NCBI GenBank assembly: GCA_050179135.1
Contig: JBFXFK010000109.1
Location: 1-16,435, forward strand
Source of the DNA: UBA4064 sp050179135
Lineage (GTDB): Bacteria > Desulfobacterota > Desulfobacteria > Desulfobacterales > Desulfatirhabdiaceae
Direction: 5' to 3'
Length of the DNA stretch: 16,435 bases
Shown: positions 1 through 8,300 of the stretch, piece after piece
Position numbering within the stretch: the stretch's first letter is position 1
Layout of the letters: the number at the start of each line of letters is the position of its first letter
The notes under the pieces: model-generated
The model's input: only the letters and a program-made list of their open reading frames with translations
Databases searched by the model: none
What the model was told of the DNA's origin: nothing
Made by a program: the position numbers and the translations under genes

Positions 1-438
1 AAACTGCCAGCAGATACACTGGATTCGGTACCTGATTTTATCAAACGGGTACGACAGGATACCGACATCCGTTGTGCGATCCTCTTTGGCAGCGCGGCAA
101 CAGGCACCCTGAAACCATTGAGCGATATCGATCTGGCTGTGTTGTTGTCAAACACGCTGAATAAAGAAGAACGAATACAAAAGCAACTGGATTTGTTGGA
201 TATCTGCAATACCGTTTTTAAAACGGATGAAATCGACCTGGTGGTTCTGAACGATGCGTCCCCCCGATTTGTTCATAACATTTTAAAAACCGGCAAACTG
301 CTTTTCACGATCGACAAAAATGAATTCATTGATTTCCGGGAACGGATCACCCGGGAGTATCTGGATTTCAAATTTTTCCGGAACAGCTTTGAACATGCAT
401 TTATGGAAGGCATTGGCTACGGTGGACGAACGGATTAA
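1..438 (+). CDS. mntA: MntA-type nucleotidyltransferase antitoxin of a HEPN/MNT pair (5' end outside window)
   Basis: This is a minimal nucleotidyltransferase (MNT) domain. In characterised HepT/MntA systems this protein transfers AMP from ATP to a tyrosine of the partner HEPN RNase and so silences it. Seen: the frame is open from base 1, so the start codon lies upstream. The window holds 145 codons. Window residues 30-44 match the antitoxin motif GSX10DXD exactly (Gly30-Ser31, then Asp42 and Asp44). A third acidic residue, Asp79, sits in the strand EIDLVV and completes the usual metal-binding triad. The 3' end overlaps the hepT start by 17 bases, as expected for a translationally coupled pair. 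All catalytic residues are present, so it is probably functional. Regulation cannot be judged because the promoter is outside the window. Confidence 0.92.
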   Translation, partial: KLPADTLDSVPDFIKRVRQDTDIRCAILFGSAATGTLKPLSDIDLAVLLSNTLNKEERIQKQLDLLDICNTVFKTDEIDLVVLNDASPRFVHNILKTGKLLFTIDKNEFIDFRERITREYLDFKFFRNSFEHAFMEGIGYGGRTD

Positions 439-859
439 GGAACATCTCATGCATCTGAACCGGTATCATCTATTTTTATGTGATGCCCGAAATATTCCAT
501 ATGAGACATTTATGGCGTCTCCAATTTATCAGGCCAGTTCCGAACGGTTTCTTCAACTGGCCATCGAAAGCTGCCTGAATATCGGCAACCGGTTGATATC
601 ACTGATTCAATTTCAAAAACCGGTTAAGGCTCCGGAAACCTATGCCGACATTTTCAAAACAATGGAGGAGATCGGCATTGTCGATTCGGAATTCTCGAAA
701 CGGCTGGTTAAAATGGCAAAATTTCGCAACCGCCTGGTTCATCTGTATTGGGAAATAGACCGGAACACGCTATATCAATTTTTACAGGAAAACCTGGATG
801 ATTTCGTTTTGTTCCGCAATTGTGTCGTGGATTTCATCAATGCCAACAGGATGCCATAA
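422..859 (+). CDS. hepT: HepT-type HEPN-domain RNase toxin, partner of MntA
   Basis: This small all-helical HEPN (DUF86-like) protein of 145 residues is the RNase half of the HepT/MntA module. The chosen start is GTG at 422: GGAAGG lies 11 bases upstream, and the protein then begins VDERI, as family members usually do. ATG at 395 and at 449 are in frame but fit less well. Seen: the catalytic motif RX4HXY near the C-terminus, with Arg102, His107 and Tyr109 in RNRLVHLY. In the studied homologue the Tyr of this motif is the residue AMPylated by MntA. The toxin gene overlaps the antitoxin gene by 17 bases and follows it, so both probably come from one transcript. The motif is complete and the length normal. 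The cell target (RNA, by family) is inferred. Confidence 0.92.
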   Translation: MDERIKEHLMHLNRYHLFLCDARNIPYETFMASPIYQASSERFLQLAIESCLNIGNRLISLIQFQKPVKAPETYADIFKTMEEIGIVDSEFSKRLVKMAKFRNRLVHLYWEIDRNTLYQFLQENLDDFVLFRNCVVDFINANRMP

Positions 860-882
860 TAAACAGGTTATTGCGGTAGCCG

Positions 883-1054
883 GTAGGTCAGGGTGTCGCG
901 GCTTTTTGCGATTCCCTGACATGCAGAACGGCCAAAATGCGATCCGGCATTTTCAGGCAGGCCAAAAATCCGGCCAGCCTGACCTACACCGCCAATCGCA
1001 TGCCGGCCAAGCTGTCAGCGTAGGTCAGGGTGCGACCAACGGGAGTTCCCTGAC
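883..1054 (+). repeat. REP/BIME-like cluster A: three palindromic units in alternating orientation
   Basis: Three related hairpins lie downstream of hepT. Unit 1 (883-920) opens with GTAGGTCAGGG and closes with CCCTGAC. Unit 2 (954-987) is inverted, with arms CAGGCAGGCC and GGCCAGCCTG around an 8-base loop, then CCTGACCTAC. Unit 3 (1020-1054) again opens GTAGGTCAGGG and closes CCCTGAC. The shared head GTAGGTCAGG in both orientations is the pattern of repetitive extragenic palindromes arranged as a mosaic element. Related copies occur near 2236, 11260, 15021 and 15741. A side effect on hepT transcript ends is possible but not shown. Confidence 0.8.
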
Positions 1055-1070
1055 AAGCCGGTAGCAGGCC

Positions 1071-1215
1071 ATACTGTAGCATAGGGCCTTGTGCCCGTTC
1101 AGGTTTTTTAAATCGGTTTCCGTTTCAACACCAATAACGCCCACAAGGGGCTATACTACGAGGCCGGAATGCCACTTTGCAAGCTGTACTGTAATAGGGC
1201 CTCGTGCCCGTTCGG
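1071..1215. repeat. Second short repeat family: direct repeat with internal inverted partner
   Basis: Two near-identical segments, 1071-1103 and 1186-1215, share TACTGTA, ATAGGGCCT and GTGCCCGTTC. Between them, at about 1139-1165, lie imperfect inverted counterparts (CCCACAAGGGGCTAT and ACGAGGCC). This differs from the REP family. Its nature is unknown; it could be a degraded insertion remnant or a small foldback element. Beyond this and the REP cluster, no convincing gene was found in 860-1344. The short open frame at 1089-1328 has no recognisable features. Confidence 0.5.
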
Positions 1216-1344
1216 AAAAACAGATGATCAGAACATCAGAAGTCAAGAAGATCGGAAATGGCAAAACAGCCACCCGGCATCATCTCAACTTCTGCTCTTC
1301 CCAACTTCTCAACTTCAATTTTTTTTAACAATCAGGGGGTACCC

Positions 1345-2226
1345 ATGAAACACCACCGTAACGCTGCATGTCTTATGACCATTTGTCTCGCCATCATCAC
1401 ACTCGTAACCCTGCCCGTACTGGCAGCCACCGGAGTCCCCAATGTCCTGAACTATCAGGGTACGCTTCAGGATGATTCCGGAAATCCGGTCAATGGCGAA
1501 AAGGTCATGTCCTTTCGAATCTACCCGGCTATGAATACCCCCAAGGACAGCAACCTGTGGGCCTCCGGTGACATGACACTTCAGGTCAGCCAGGGGCAAT
1601 TCAGCATCAATCTGGGTGACACGGTCGGCATCCCTCCAAAAATCCCCGCCCAACCGGCATTTCCTGCTGATCTCTTCAAAGATGACACCCGGTATCTCGG
1701 AATCACAGTCGATGGCAGTGAACTGGTCGATCGGAAGAAACTGGTCAGCGTTCCCTATGCCATGTCGGCAGGGTCCGGTGGAATACCAAAGGGGCTTATT
1801 GCCATGTGGAGTGGATCAACTGTGCCGGAGGGGTGGGCGTTGTGTGATGGGCAGAATGGGACGCCGGATTTGAGGAATAAATTTATTGTAGGCGCTGGAA
1901 CATCCTATTTACTTGGAAATACCGGTGGGGAAGCGACACATACATTAACAATTGATGAAATGCCTACTCACACGCACATTCAAAATGCCCATACCCATAT
2001 TCAAGACGCCCATAATCATGCTTTAAGTTCCGGCTGGTCAGAAAATGCTTCCAATGCATCACTTGTTATGTCGGATGAAGGAAACGATGGAAAAAGAACG
2101 AACTATTCACAGAACACCACCGCGACAAATCAAAATACTGTCGCCACTAACCAAAACACGGGAGGCGGTGGTGCTCACAACAATCTTCCACCATACTATG
2201 CACTGGCATACATCATGAAGCTTTAG
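1345..2226 (+). CDS. Exported phage tail-collar-domain protein with a His-x-His array
   Basis: The protein has 293 residues. ATG at 1345 is chosen because AGGGGG lies 5 bases upstream and a Sec signal peptide follows directly (basic start, hydrophobic core, LPVLAA, cleavage near residue 26). Residues of about 30-150 include NYQGTLQDDSGNPV and a later VPYAMSAG, seen in bacterial surface proteins with fibre-like tips. From about residue 152 there is a tail-collar domain (IAMWSGSTVPEGWALCDG, then TPDLRNKF). His-x-His pairs at 209/211, 216/218 and 223/225 recur every seven residues, a layout used in phage fibre proteins to bind metal along a trimer axis. Residues 254-270 repeat ATNQNT. No other phage gene is nearby. 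The base composition becomes less GC-rich in the 3' half. A receptor-binding or adhesive surface role is inferred; the ligand is unknown. Confidence 0.8.
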   Translation: MKHHRNAACLMTICLAIITLVTLPVLAATGVPNVLNYQGTLQDDSGNPVNGEKVMSFRIYPAMNTPKDSNLWASGDMTLQVSQGQFSINLGDTVGIPPKIPAQPAFPADLFKDDTRYLGITVDGSELVDRKKLVSVPYAMSAGSGGIPKGLIAMWSGSTVPEGWALCDGQNGTPDLRNKFIVGAGTSYLLGNTGGEATHTLTIDEMPTHTHIQNAHTHIQDAHNHALSSGWSENASNASLVMSDEGNDGKRTNYSQNTTATNQNTVATNQNTGGGGAHNNLPPYYALAYIMKL

Positions 2227-2235
2227 CAGATAGAC

Positions 2236-2332
2236 GTTAGGTCAGGAGGTTGCAGCCCTTTGCAACGCCCTGACATGCGAAATGAAGTCTGGAAATGTCA
2301 TGCAGCCCAAACAACCGGCCAGCCTGATCTAT
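2236..2332. repeat. REP pair B
   Basis: Two REP units lie in opposite orientation between the collar gene and the next gene. The first (2236-2274) starts GTTAGGTCAGG, contains an inner stem (GTTGCA with TGCAAC) and ends CCCTGAC. The second (2295-2332) is inverted, with TGCAGCCC and GGCCAGCCTGATCTAT. It is diverged from the other islands but clearly the same family. It separates the collar gene from the Tc-like pair and could act as a transcript end. Confidence 0.7.
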
Positions 2333-2398
2333 CGAACAATCATCACAACAAAACAAATCTGACCCCAAAACATTCCTTTGCAGACAGGGAGAAGGCTC

Positions 2399-5203
2399 AT
2401 GAAAGTTCAACAAAAACTGATCATCCTTTCGCTCTTCATCCTTTTTTTATTGCCGATTCAGGCATTCGCTTACAAAATCATCCATGACTTCACTTCTCCT
2501 ATTGGCGGAAAACTTACAAACAATTCGGTCACAATCACTGCCTGCAATATGGAGCCGTTTGGGGCGCCAACACAAGCAGACTTGGATGCGCTTTATCAGA
2601 AAGCACAAGAAGATGCTCAAGAGGGTAGTGATTTCAAACAAAGTCTGGGGTTTCATGATTGTACTTACATAGAATCGCAAAATGGTCCAAGTTGCCTGGA
2701 CGACCGATTGAAAACACTTCTTCTTGATCCTTATGCCAATTATGAAACCGTTGGATTTATTCAGGCATTCAGGGATAGTGGTATTGAAGCGAAGCTTAAA
2801 TCAGCTATCGAAACATACGCTTATCTTGTTAAAAATAATTATTCTGAAAATGCGGCACTTTCTCTCAAACAGGCCATTCGCGATCTTGTAACTATCTATA
2901 TGGTATTTGCAGATGAATTCTTGATCGATGCACTTGATTTTCGTTTTTCAACAGCTACTCAAAACATGGATGCTTATCTGGATGAGCAAATCGAGCTTCT
3001 TTTGAAAGCAATTGATTACTATACAGAAGGAACGGAGGCTTTTGTTTCTGTATGGATAGAACCTATTGTAGGCACAAATGATATTATTGGGAGTTTATTT
3101 GGGCAGGATGAATGGGACCTTTTTTCCCTGTTACATGAACGCCTGACGATGGCAGTGCGTGAAGATGGCATAAGAGAGCGGGCAAAACTTGTAAAACCCA
3201 CTGATGAAATTCTCTCTTACCTAACTGATCACATTGTATCACTTTATATTCAGTCTGCTGCCATGTCTGAGGTAACAGGATCAAATTTTCAAACCTTTGG
3301 CAGTGAACAGATTATGACCGCCCTTAATACATTAAAAAAGCAACTTCTCAGTTATAAGGCCGGATTTAATCCTCTCGGATATGAAGCGCGTTATGTTCCA
3401 CTAGATGCATTTGAGGATATTTATGAAGCCGCTCAAAGTATTCTCAGTCAATGTGGTTCGCTTGAATCAGAAGTAAAGCAGGAGCAACGGGACTATGATT
3501 ATGTTCTGCAAAAAATAACTGAACAACAAATGGCCCTAAACACCACATACATGACACAACTTTCAGAATTGACTGGATGCAGAGTTGACCTTACTGTAGA
3601 AAATTTTGCGGAATGTGTTAGAAAAGCCGGGTTCGATCTATATGACTGTGCTATTGAAATGACGGCAGATAATTTTGAAGGATGTGTCCGATTAAAACCT
3701 GAAAACAATTCTGTGCTGGGTTCCAAATATCGTCAAATAAAGGATGCAGATTTAAGCCTGCAGCTTGCCCGAACGAAGTTTAAAAATATCGGCAAACAGA
3801 TTGAGTACGAGAATGCCCGGCAAGATTATTTGATTGAAATCTGGAATGACCTTTTGGGTGCTCAAAAAGAGTCTTTAAAAGATTATCAGGATAAGATTCT
3901 TAATTCCTGTTTAATAAAAGAAGAAAAGACGGAGGTTAAGTATAAAGGGGAAAAGAAAACAAAAACAAAAAGAACAGAGAAATCATTCACGCTGCGGGAT
4001 GATAAACTGGGACTTGATTTGGAAAAGGAAAAAGCCGCCTATGAGGCTGCTTATAATTTTGGTATCAAGCAGGTAAAAGATGATACGGTTATAAAAAATC
4101 TTCTGCTACAACAGGCTGAGGCACTTATTGGAATTGATCTGGCAGTTCAAAATAAAAATGCCATGATTGCGATGTTTGATTCTTCCATAGTCCAGAAGGA
4201 CAACCTTCTCTCGCTATGGCTACAAAATAATGAATTCATAGAGAAATATTGGGAGCAAAAATTACCGAATCAGAGAATAATTCTAAGTCAAAAAATACTT
4301 GAATTGACTGAACGGTTTAATGAACTAGCGCATTATGCATATTTGGCTACCAAGTCTCTGGAGTACAAATATATGGTCGAGTTGCAAGGTATTGATATAC
4401 CAGGTGGAAAAAAATTGAATGCTACCGACTTATTCAAATGCCAAACAACCACAGATTTCAGTACATATTTGACCAATCTTTCCAATTATAATTTTATGGA
4501 ATGTCCGACAGGTTCTTTTCAGCCGCATGAATATCGTATTTCATTGGTTTATGATATTCTCGGCCTTTCCAACAAGAACTTGGGTGATCTTAACAATGAT
4601 GGAATCATTGATTCAACATTAGAAAAGGTTGTTGATGTTCAATATCAAAAAGTGCAGCAGTTTATTAACCAGAATATAGATACAGAAGGCAATTTGACAT
4701 TTGATTTTAGCTCATCTGTCTATGACAAAGTCTTTCAATCATATAAAAAGGCAAATCTTAAAATATGGCAGGGTGGTGTACCATGTGCATCTTCGGTGAC
4801 AACACGCGGATTGACTTCAAGCCTTTTTTTCAAAGGTAGCTCAGGAAGCATTTTTCCTGTTATATATATAGCCCAGAAAGGGACGCAGACGTTTTTACGC
4901 AAAGACAGTGAGCTTGCAGATTATTATCCAATCAAGATACTTGCCATGATTACTTCAAAGGATCAAGAGCCTGAACCTTTTACCAAAGATTTATTTACTC
5001 CTTATAATGGAATTGATCCCCGATACCAAAGTGCAAGCATGGGCGAATGGACACCGGCTTTTTCAAACAGAAGTGTTTCTGCTACGGACTGGGTTGTCAC
5101 GCTTTATCGTGAGCCCGCAGAATACGGATTTAACAATATTCCTTTTGATAAACTTACCGATATTGCCTTCTATTTTGGAACTATTGGTCAAAATTTTGAA
5201 TAA
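2399..5203 (+). CDS. Secreted 934-residue protein with a Tc-toxin-A-like C-terminus (tentative)
   Basis: ATG at 2399 is chosen because a GGGAGAAGG stretch precedes it and a clean Sec signal peptide follows (residues 1-24, ending IQAFA). The body is helix-rich with heptad-like stretches and a very basic patch near residues 507-530. A Cys-containing motif is duplicated: ENFAECVR at 401-408 and DNFEGCVR at 424-431. DLNNDGIID at 730-738 resembles a calcium-binding loop. The last 300 or so residues run in the order YLATKSLEY, RISLVYDILGL, FDFSSSVYDKV, then RSVSATDW (891-898) and LTDIAFYF (919-926). This order resembles the C-terminal, TcB-binding end of Tc-toxin A proteins, but that is inference from memory of the family. 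The protein is far shorter than classical TcA. The gene is more AT-rich than the RHS body downstream. The 168-base spacer to the RHS gene has no REP, suggesting one functional unit. Confidence 0.6.
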   Translation: MKVQQKLIILSLFILFLLPIQAFAYKIIHDFTSPIGGKLTNNSVTITACNMEPFGAPTQADLDALYQKAQEDAQEGSDFKQSLGFHDCTYIESQNGPSCLDDRLKTLLLDPYANYETVGFIQAFRDSGIEAKLKSAIETYAYLVKNNYSENAALSLKQAIRDLVTIYMVFADEFLIDALDFRFSTATQNMDAYLDEQIELLLKAIDYYTEGTEAFVSVWIEPIVGTNDIIGSLFGQDEWDLFSLLHERLTMAVREDGIRERAKLVKPTDEILSYLTDHIVSLYIQSAAMSEVTGSNFQTFGSEQIMTALNTLKKQLLSYKAGFNPLGYEARYVPLDAFEDIYEAAQSILSQCGSLESEVKQEQRDYDYVLQKITEQQMALNTTYMTQLSELTGCRVDLTVENFAECVRKAGFDLYDCAIEMTADNFEGCVRLKPENNSVLGSKYRQIKDADLSLQLARTKFKNIGKQIEYENARQDYLIEIWNDLLGAQKESLKDYQDKILNSCLIKEEKTEVKYKGEKKTKTKRTEKSFTLRDDKLGLDLEKEKAAYEAAYNFGIKQVKDDTVIKNLLLQQAEALIGIDLAVQNKNAMIAMFDSSIVQKDNLLSLWLQNNEFIEKYWEQKLPNQRIILSQKILELTERFNELAHYAYLATKSLEYKYMVELQGIDIPGGKKLNATDLFKCQTTTDFSTYLTNLSNYNFMECPTGSFQPHEYRISLVYDILGLSNKNLGDLNNDGIIDSTLEKVVDVQYQKVQQFINQNIDTEGNLTFDFSSSVYDKVFQSYKKANLKIWQGGVPCASSVTTRGLTSSLFFKGSSGSIFPVIYIAQKGTQTFLRKDSELADYYPIKILAMITSKDQEPEPFTKDLFTPYNGIDPRYQSASMGEWTPAFSNRSVSATDWVVTLYREPAEYGFNNIPFDKLTDIAFYFGTIGQNFE

Positions 5204-5371
5204 TCGGTATGACCAAACTGCAGTTCATGATGATAAAACAGGAAAAAACCTTTAGCCGTCATTGTCTGGCTTTCTAAAATCGAAGTTTAGACATTTTTCT
5301 ATCACAACCCGGGATTGAAATCCTGGACTACAGTCGCAATATCACGCTAAATCGACAAAAGGCTGAAGCGA

Positions 5372-8300
5372 ATGCTGAAACACATTCTTATCGCCCTGTG
5401 CATAATCGTTCTCCATTCCGGCCTGATCGCCCACGCCGCAGACAAGTCCGGCGTCGATCCCCGTGTCATTTCGCTTCCCGGAGGGCCTGGCTCCATCGAA
5501 GGCCTGGGAGAATCCTTTGAACCGGGGCTGAACAGTGGAACAGCATCGTATGGCGTAAAAATCCAGGCTGTTCCGGGAATCGGCCAGTTTCAACCGGAAA
5601 TTCGACTGTCTTATGAAGCGGGTTATGGCAATGGTCCTGTCGGGCTGTCCTGGAAACTGAACACCCCTTTTATCCAGCGTCAAACAGATAAGGGGCTGCC
5701 GAGGTATGGGGATACCGACCGGTTTGTCTTTGCCGGATCCGATGAACTGGTTCCGATGGAAAATGGATTTTATCGTTTGAAAATTGAAACCGGATTCACC
5801 CGTTTCAAAAAAACGGATACCGGCTGGGAATCCTGGACCCGGGATGGAACCCGTCATGTTTATGGCCAAAATGCCGACGCCCGTATCGAAAATCCGTGGG
5901 GTGTATTTACCTGGATGCCGGAAACATCCATCGATACCAATGGCAACGAAATTCACTATTCCTATTTCCGGGATGGCGGCAACCTGTACCTTCAGGAACT
6001 GCGTTATGGAGAAACAAACGGCTCTGGCAAACGTTCCGTTGTGTTTGAATATGAGGATAGAAGCGATGTCATCAGCGATTATCGAAGCCGGGAATGTATC
6101 ACCACGGCCAAACGCCTCAAAAGCATTCTGGTGTATTCTGAAACCCGGCTCATCCGCAAATATGTTCTCGATTACACAACATCATCCGGAACAGCACTGT
6201 CGCTGCTCCATAAAATCAGTCAGTTGGGCTCCGATGGCGAATCTCTTTTGCCGGCGTTGTCTTTTACCTATGGAAACGGTTCACTCCCGCCCCAGGTCGT
6301 TCATTGTCAAAACCCGCCGGGAGTTGCACTTTCCGGCAGCGAGGCCGACCTTCTGGACATGAATGGCGACAGCCTTCCCGATATCCTTTATACACCGGTC
6401 AGTGGCCATGAAATCTATCTGAATCAGGGACGGGGAATTTGGAATGAATCTTCGCAAAAACCCGCGGTATCGCCGGGGTACAATCTGTCGAACAGTGGGG
6501 TTCTGATGGGTGATCTGAATGGTGATGGACTTTCGGATCTGTTGGTCCAATCGATCGATTCATTCGGCTTTTTTAAAAATACCGGAAAGCCCTGGGAAAA
6601 GGAAGCTGACTGGGTCCCATATGCCAGTACCGTTCAGTTCTATATCGATGGACCCGATACACGTCTGTTGGATGTCAATAACGATGGCCTCATGGATGTG
6701 GTGGTGGCAAGGCCCCAAGATTTTCTGATCTATCTCAATCATGCCGATACCCCCTGGAGTGAGGTATTGAATACGACAAATCCCACGGGATTTTTGTTTA
6801 CCAATACCCATGTTCAGTTTGCCGATATGAATGGCGACCGGATGGAGGATCTGGTCTATCTGGATTCAGGCGGGTTTACCTGGTATCTGCCCGGCATGGG
6901 ATATGGTGAATTTGGAAAAACCGAAGTGTTCATGGCCAACAGCCCGGCCCTTTCCGATACCAAAATCACCGATAATACCGTAATGGTTGCCGACATCAAC
7001 GGAGATGGTCTGGCCGATTTGCTTCAGGTGGACAGCCATGAAATCACGGCATGGCTGAACAGGGGAAACAATTCTTTTGCAGGTGCTGTGATGTATGAAA
7101 ACATGCCGAATTTCAACACCGGCATCCCCCAACTCCGCCAGGCAGACATGGACGGAGACGGCTACCGCGATCTGCTGTATTCCTTTGACAATGCACCGGT
7201 AAACGATGCCTACCAATATGTTCGTTTTATTGCGGATCACCATCCCAATCTGCTGACCCGCATCGACAACGGCCTGGGCCAGGTAACCGACATCTCCTAC
7301 AAATCCTCCACCGAATACATGCAGGAAGCCCGGGATCAGGGCAATCCCTGGCAAACCACCCTGCCCTTTCCGGTCCAGGTGGTCAGCCGCAAAACCATTA
7401 CAGACAAGAACAGCGGGCACCAGTACGTAACGGATTATGTGTACCGGGACGGATATTACGATGGCCTTGAAAAAGAGTTTCGGGGCTTTGCCGAGGTGAC
7501 GCAACTGCAATACGGAGATGACACCTCCCCGACACTGAAAACCGTCACCCGCTTCGATGTGGGCAAATCCGAAGAAAGCCGCAAGGGCATGATTCTGGAG
7601 CAGGCCACCTGTACCGAAACCGGTGACCCGGACACCCATACCGGCCTGTTTCAAAAAATGGCCCATCAGATCGATACAAAAGTCCTGGCACAGGGGACCA
7701 ATGGCGAATCGGTCCGGTTTTCCTATACCATGCAGGATGATGCCGCCATTTATGAGCAGACAGCCACGCCCCGGTATCTGCGGACCGTTCATCATGTGGA
7801 TGATTATGGCAATGAAACCGGCAACTTCAATTATGGCGAGATTGTCGGAGCTGATCTGGCATATGGGGATGACGACATCCTCACCACCACCACATTCGAT
7901 TACCGTATCAATGACACCCACTGGATGCTGGATCTGCCGTCCCGGATCACCCAGACCCGGTTGTCCGGCGCGTTTGTATCCGATACCAAACACATTTACG
8001 ATGACCACGGCAACCTCATCCGGCAGGAAAAATCGCCCAATGGAACCGACTGGATTGCCGTTGTCAGAAATGAATACGACACCTACGGCAACATCATCAA
8101 AATGATGGATGCCAACAACCATTCCCGGTCCATCGGCTATGATCCGGTGTTTCACACCTTTCCGGTATCGGAATCCATCGATGACCTGGGTCTTGCCGTC
8201 ACCGCGGCCTATGACACGGGCTTTGGCAAAATCATCTCGTTTACGGATTACAATGGTCACATCACCCGGTTTGGATATGATGTGTTCGGCCGGTTGACTG

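Noticed and set aside
883..1054. CRISPR array
   Set aside because: The units are palindromic, in alternating orientation and irregularly spaced, with no constant spacer size. This is a REP pattern.
1089..1328. Small protein-coding gene of 79 codons
   Set aside because: It spans the second repeat family and a pyrimidine-rich stretch, has no plausible ribosome binding site and no family features.
1345..2226. Prophage tail gene
   Set aside because: It has a Sec signal peptide and no other phage structural, lysis or integrase gene is near.
5204..5371. Intrinsic terminator between the Tc-like genes
   Set aside because: The only candidate (CCCGGGATTGAAATCCTGG near 5309-5327) has a weak stem with a G-T pair and no T-run, so it does not argue against co-transcription.
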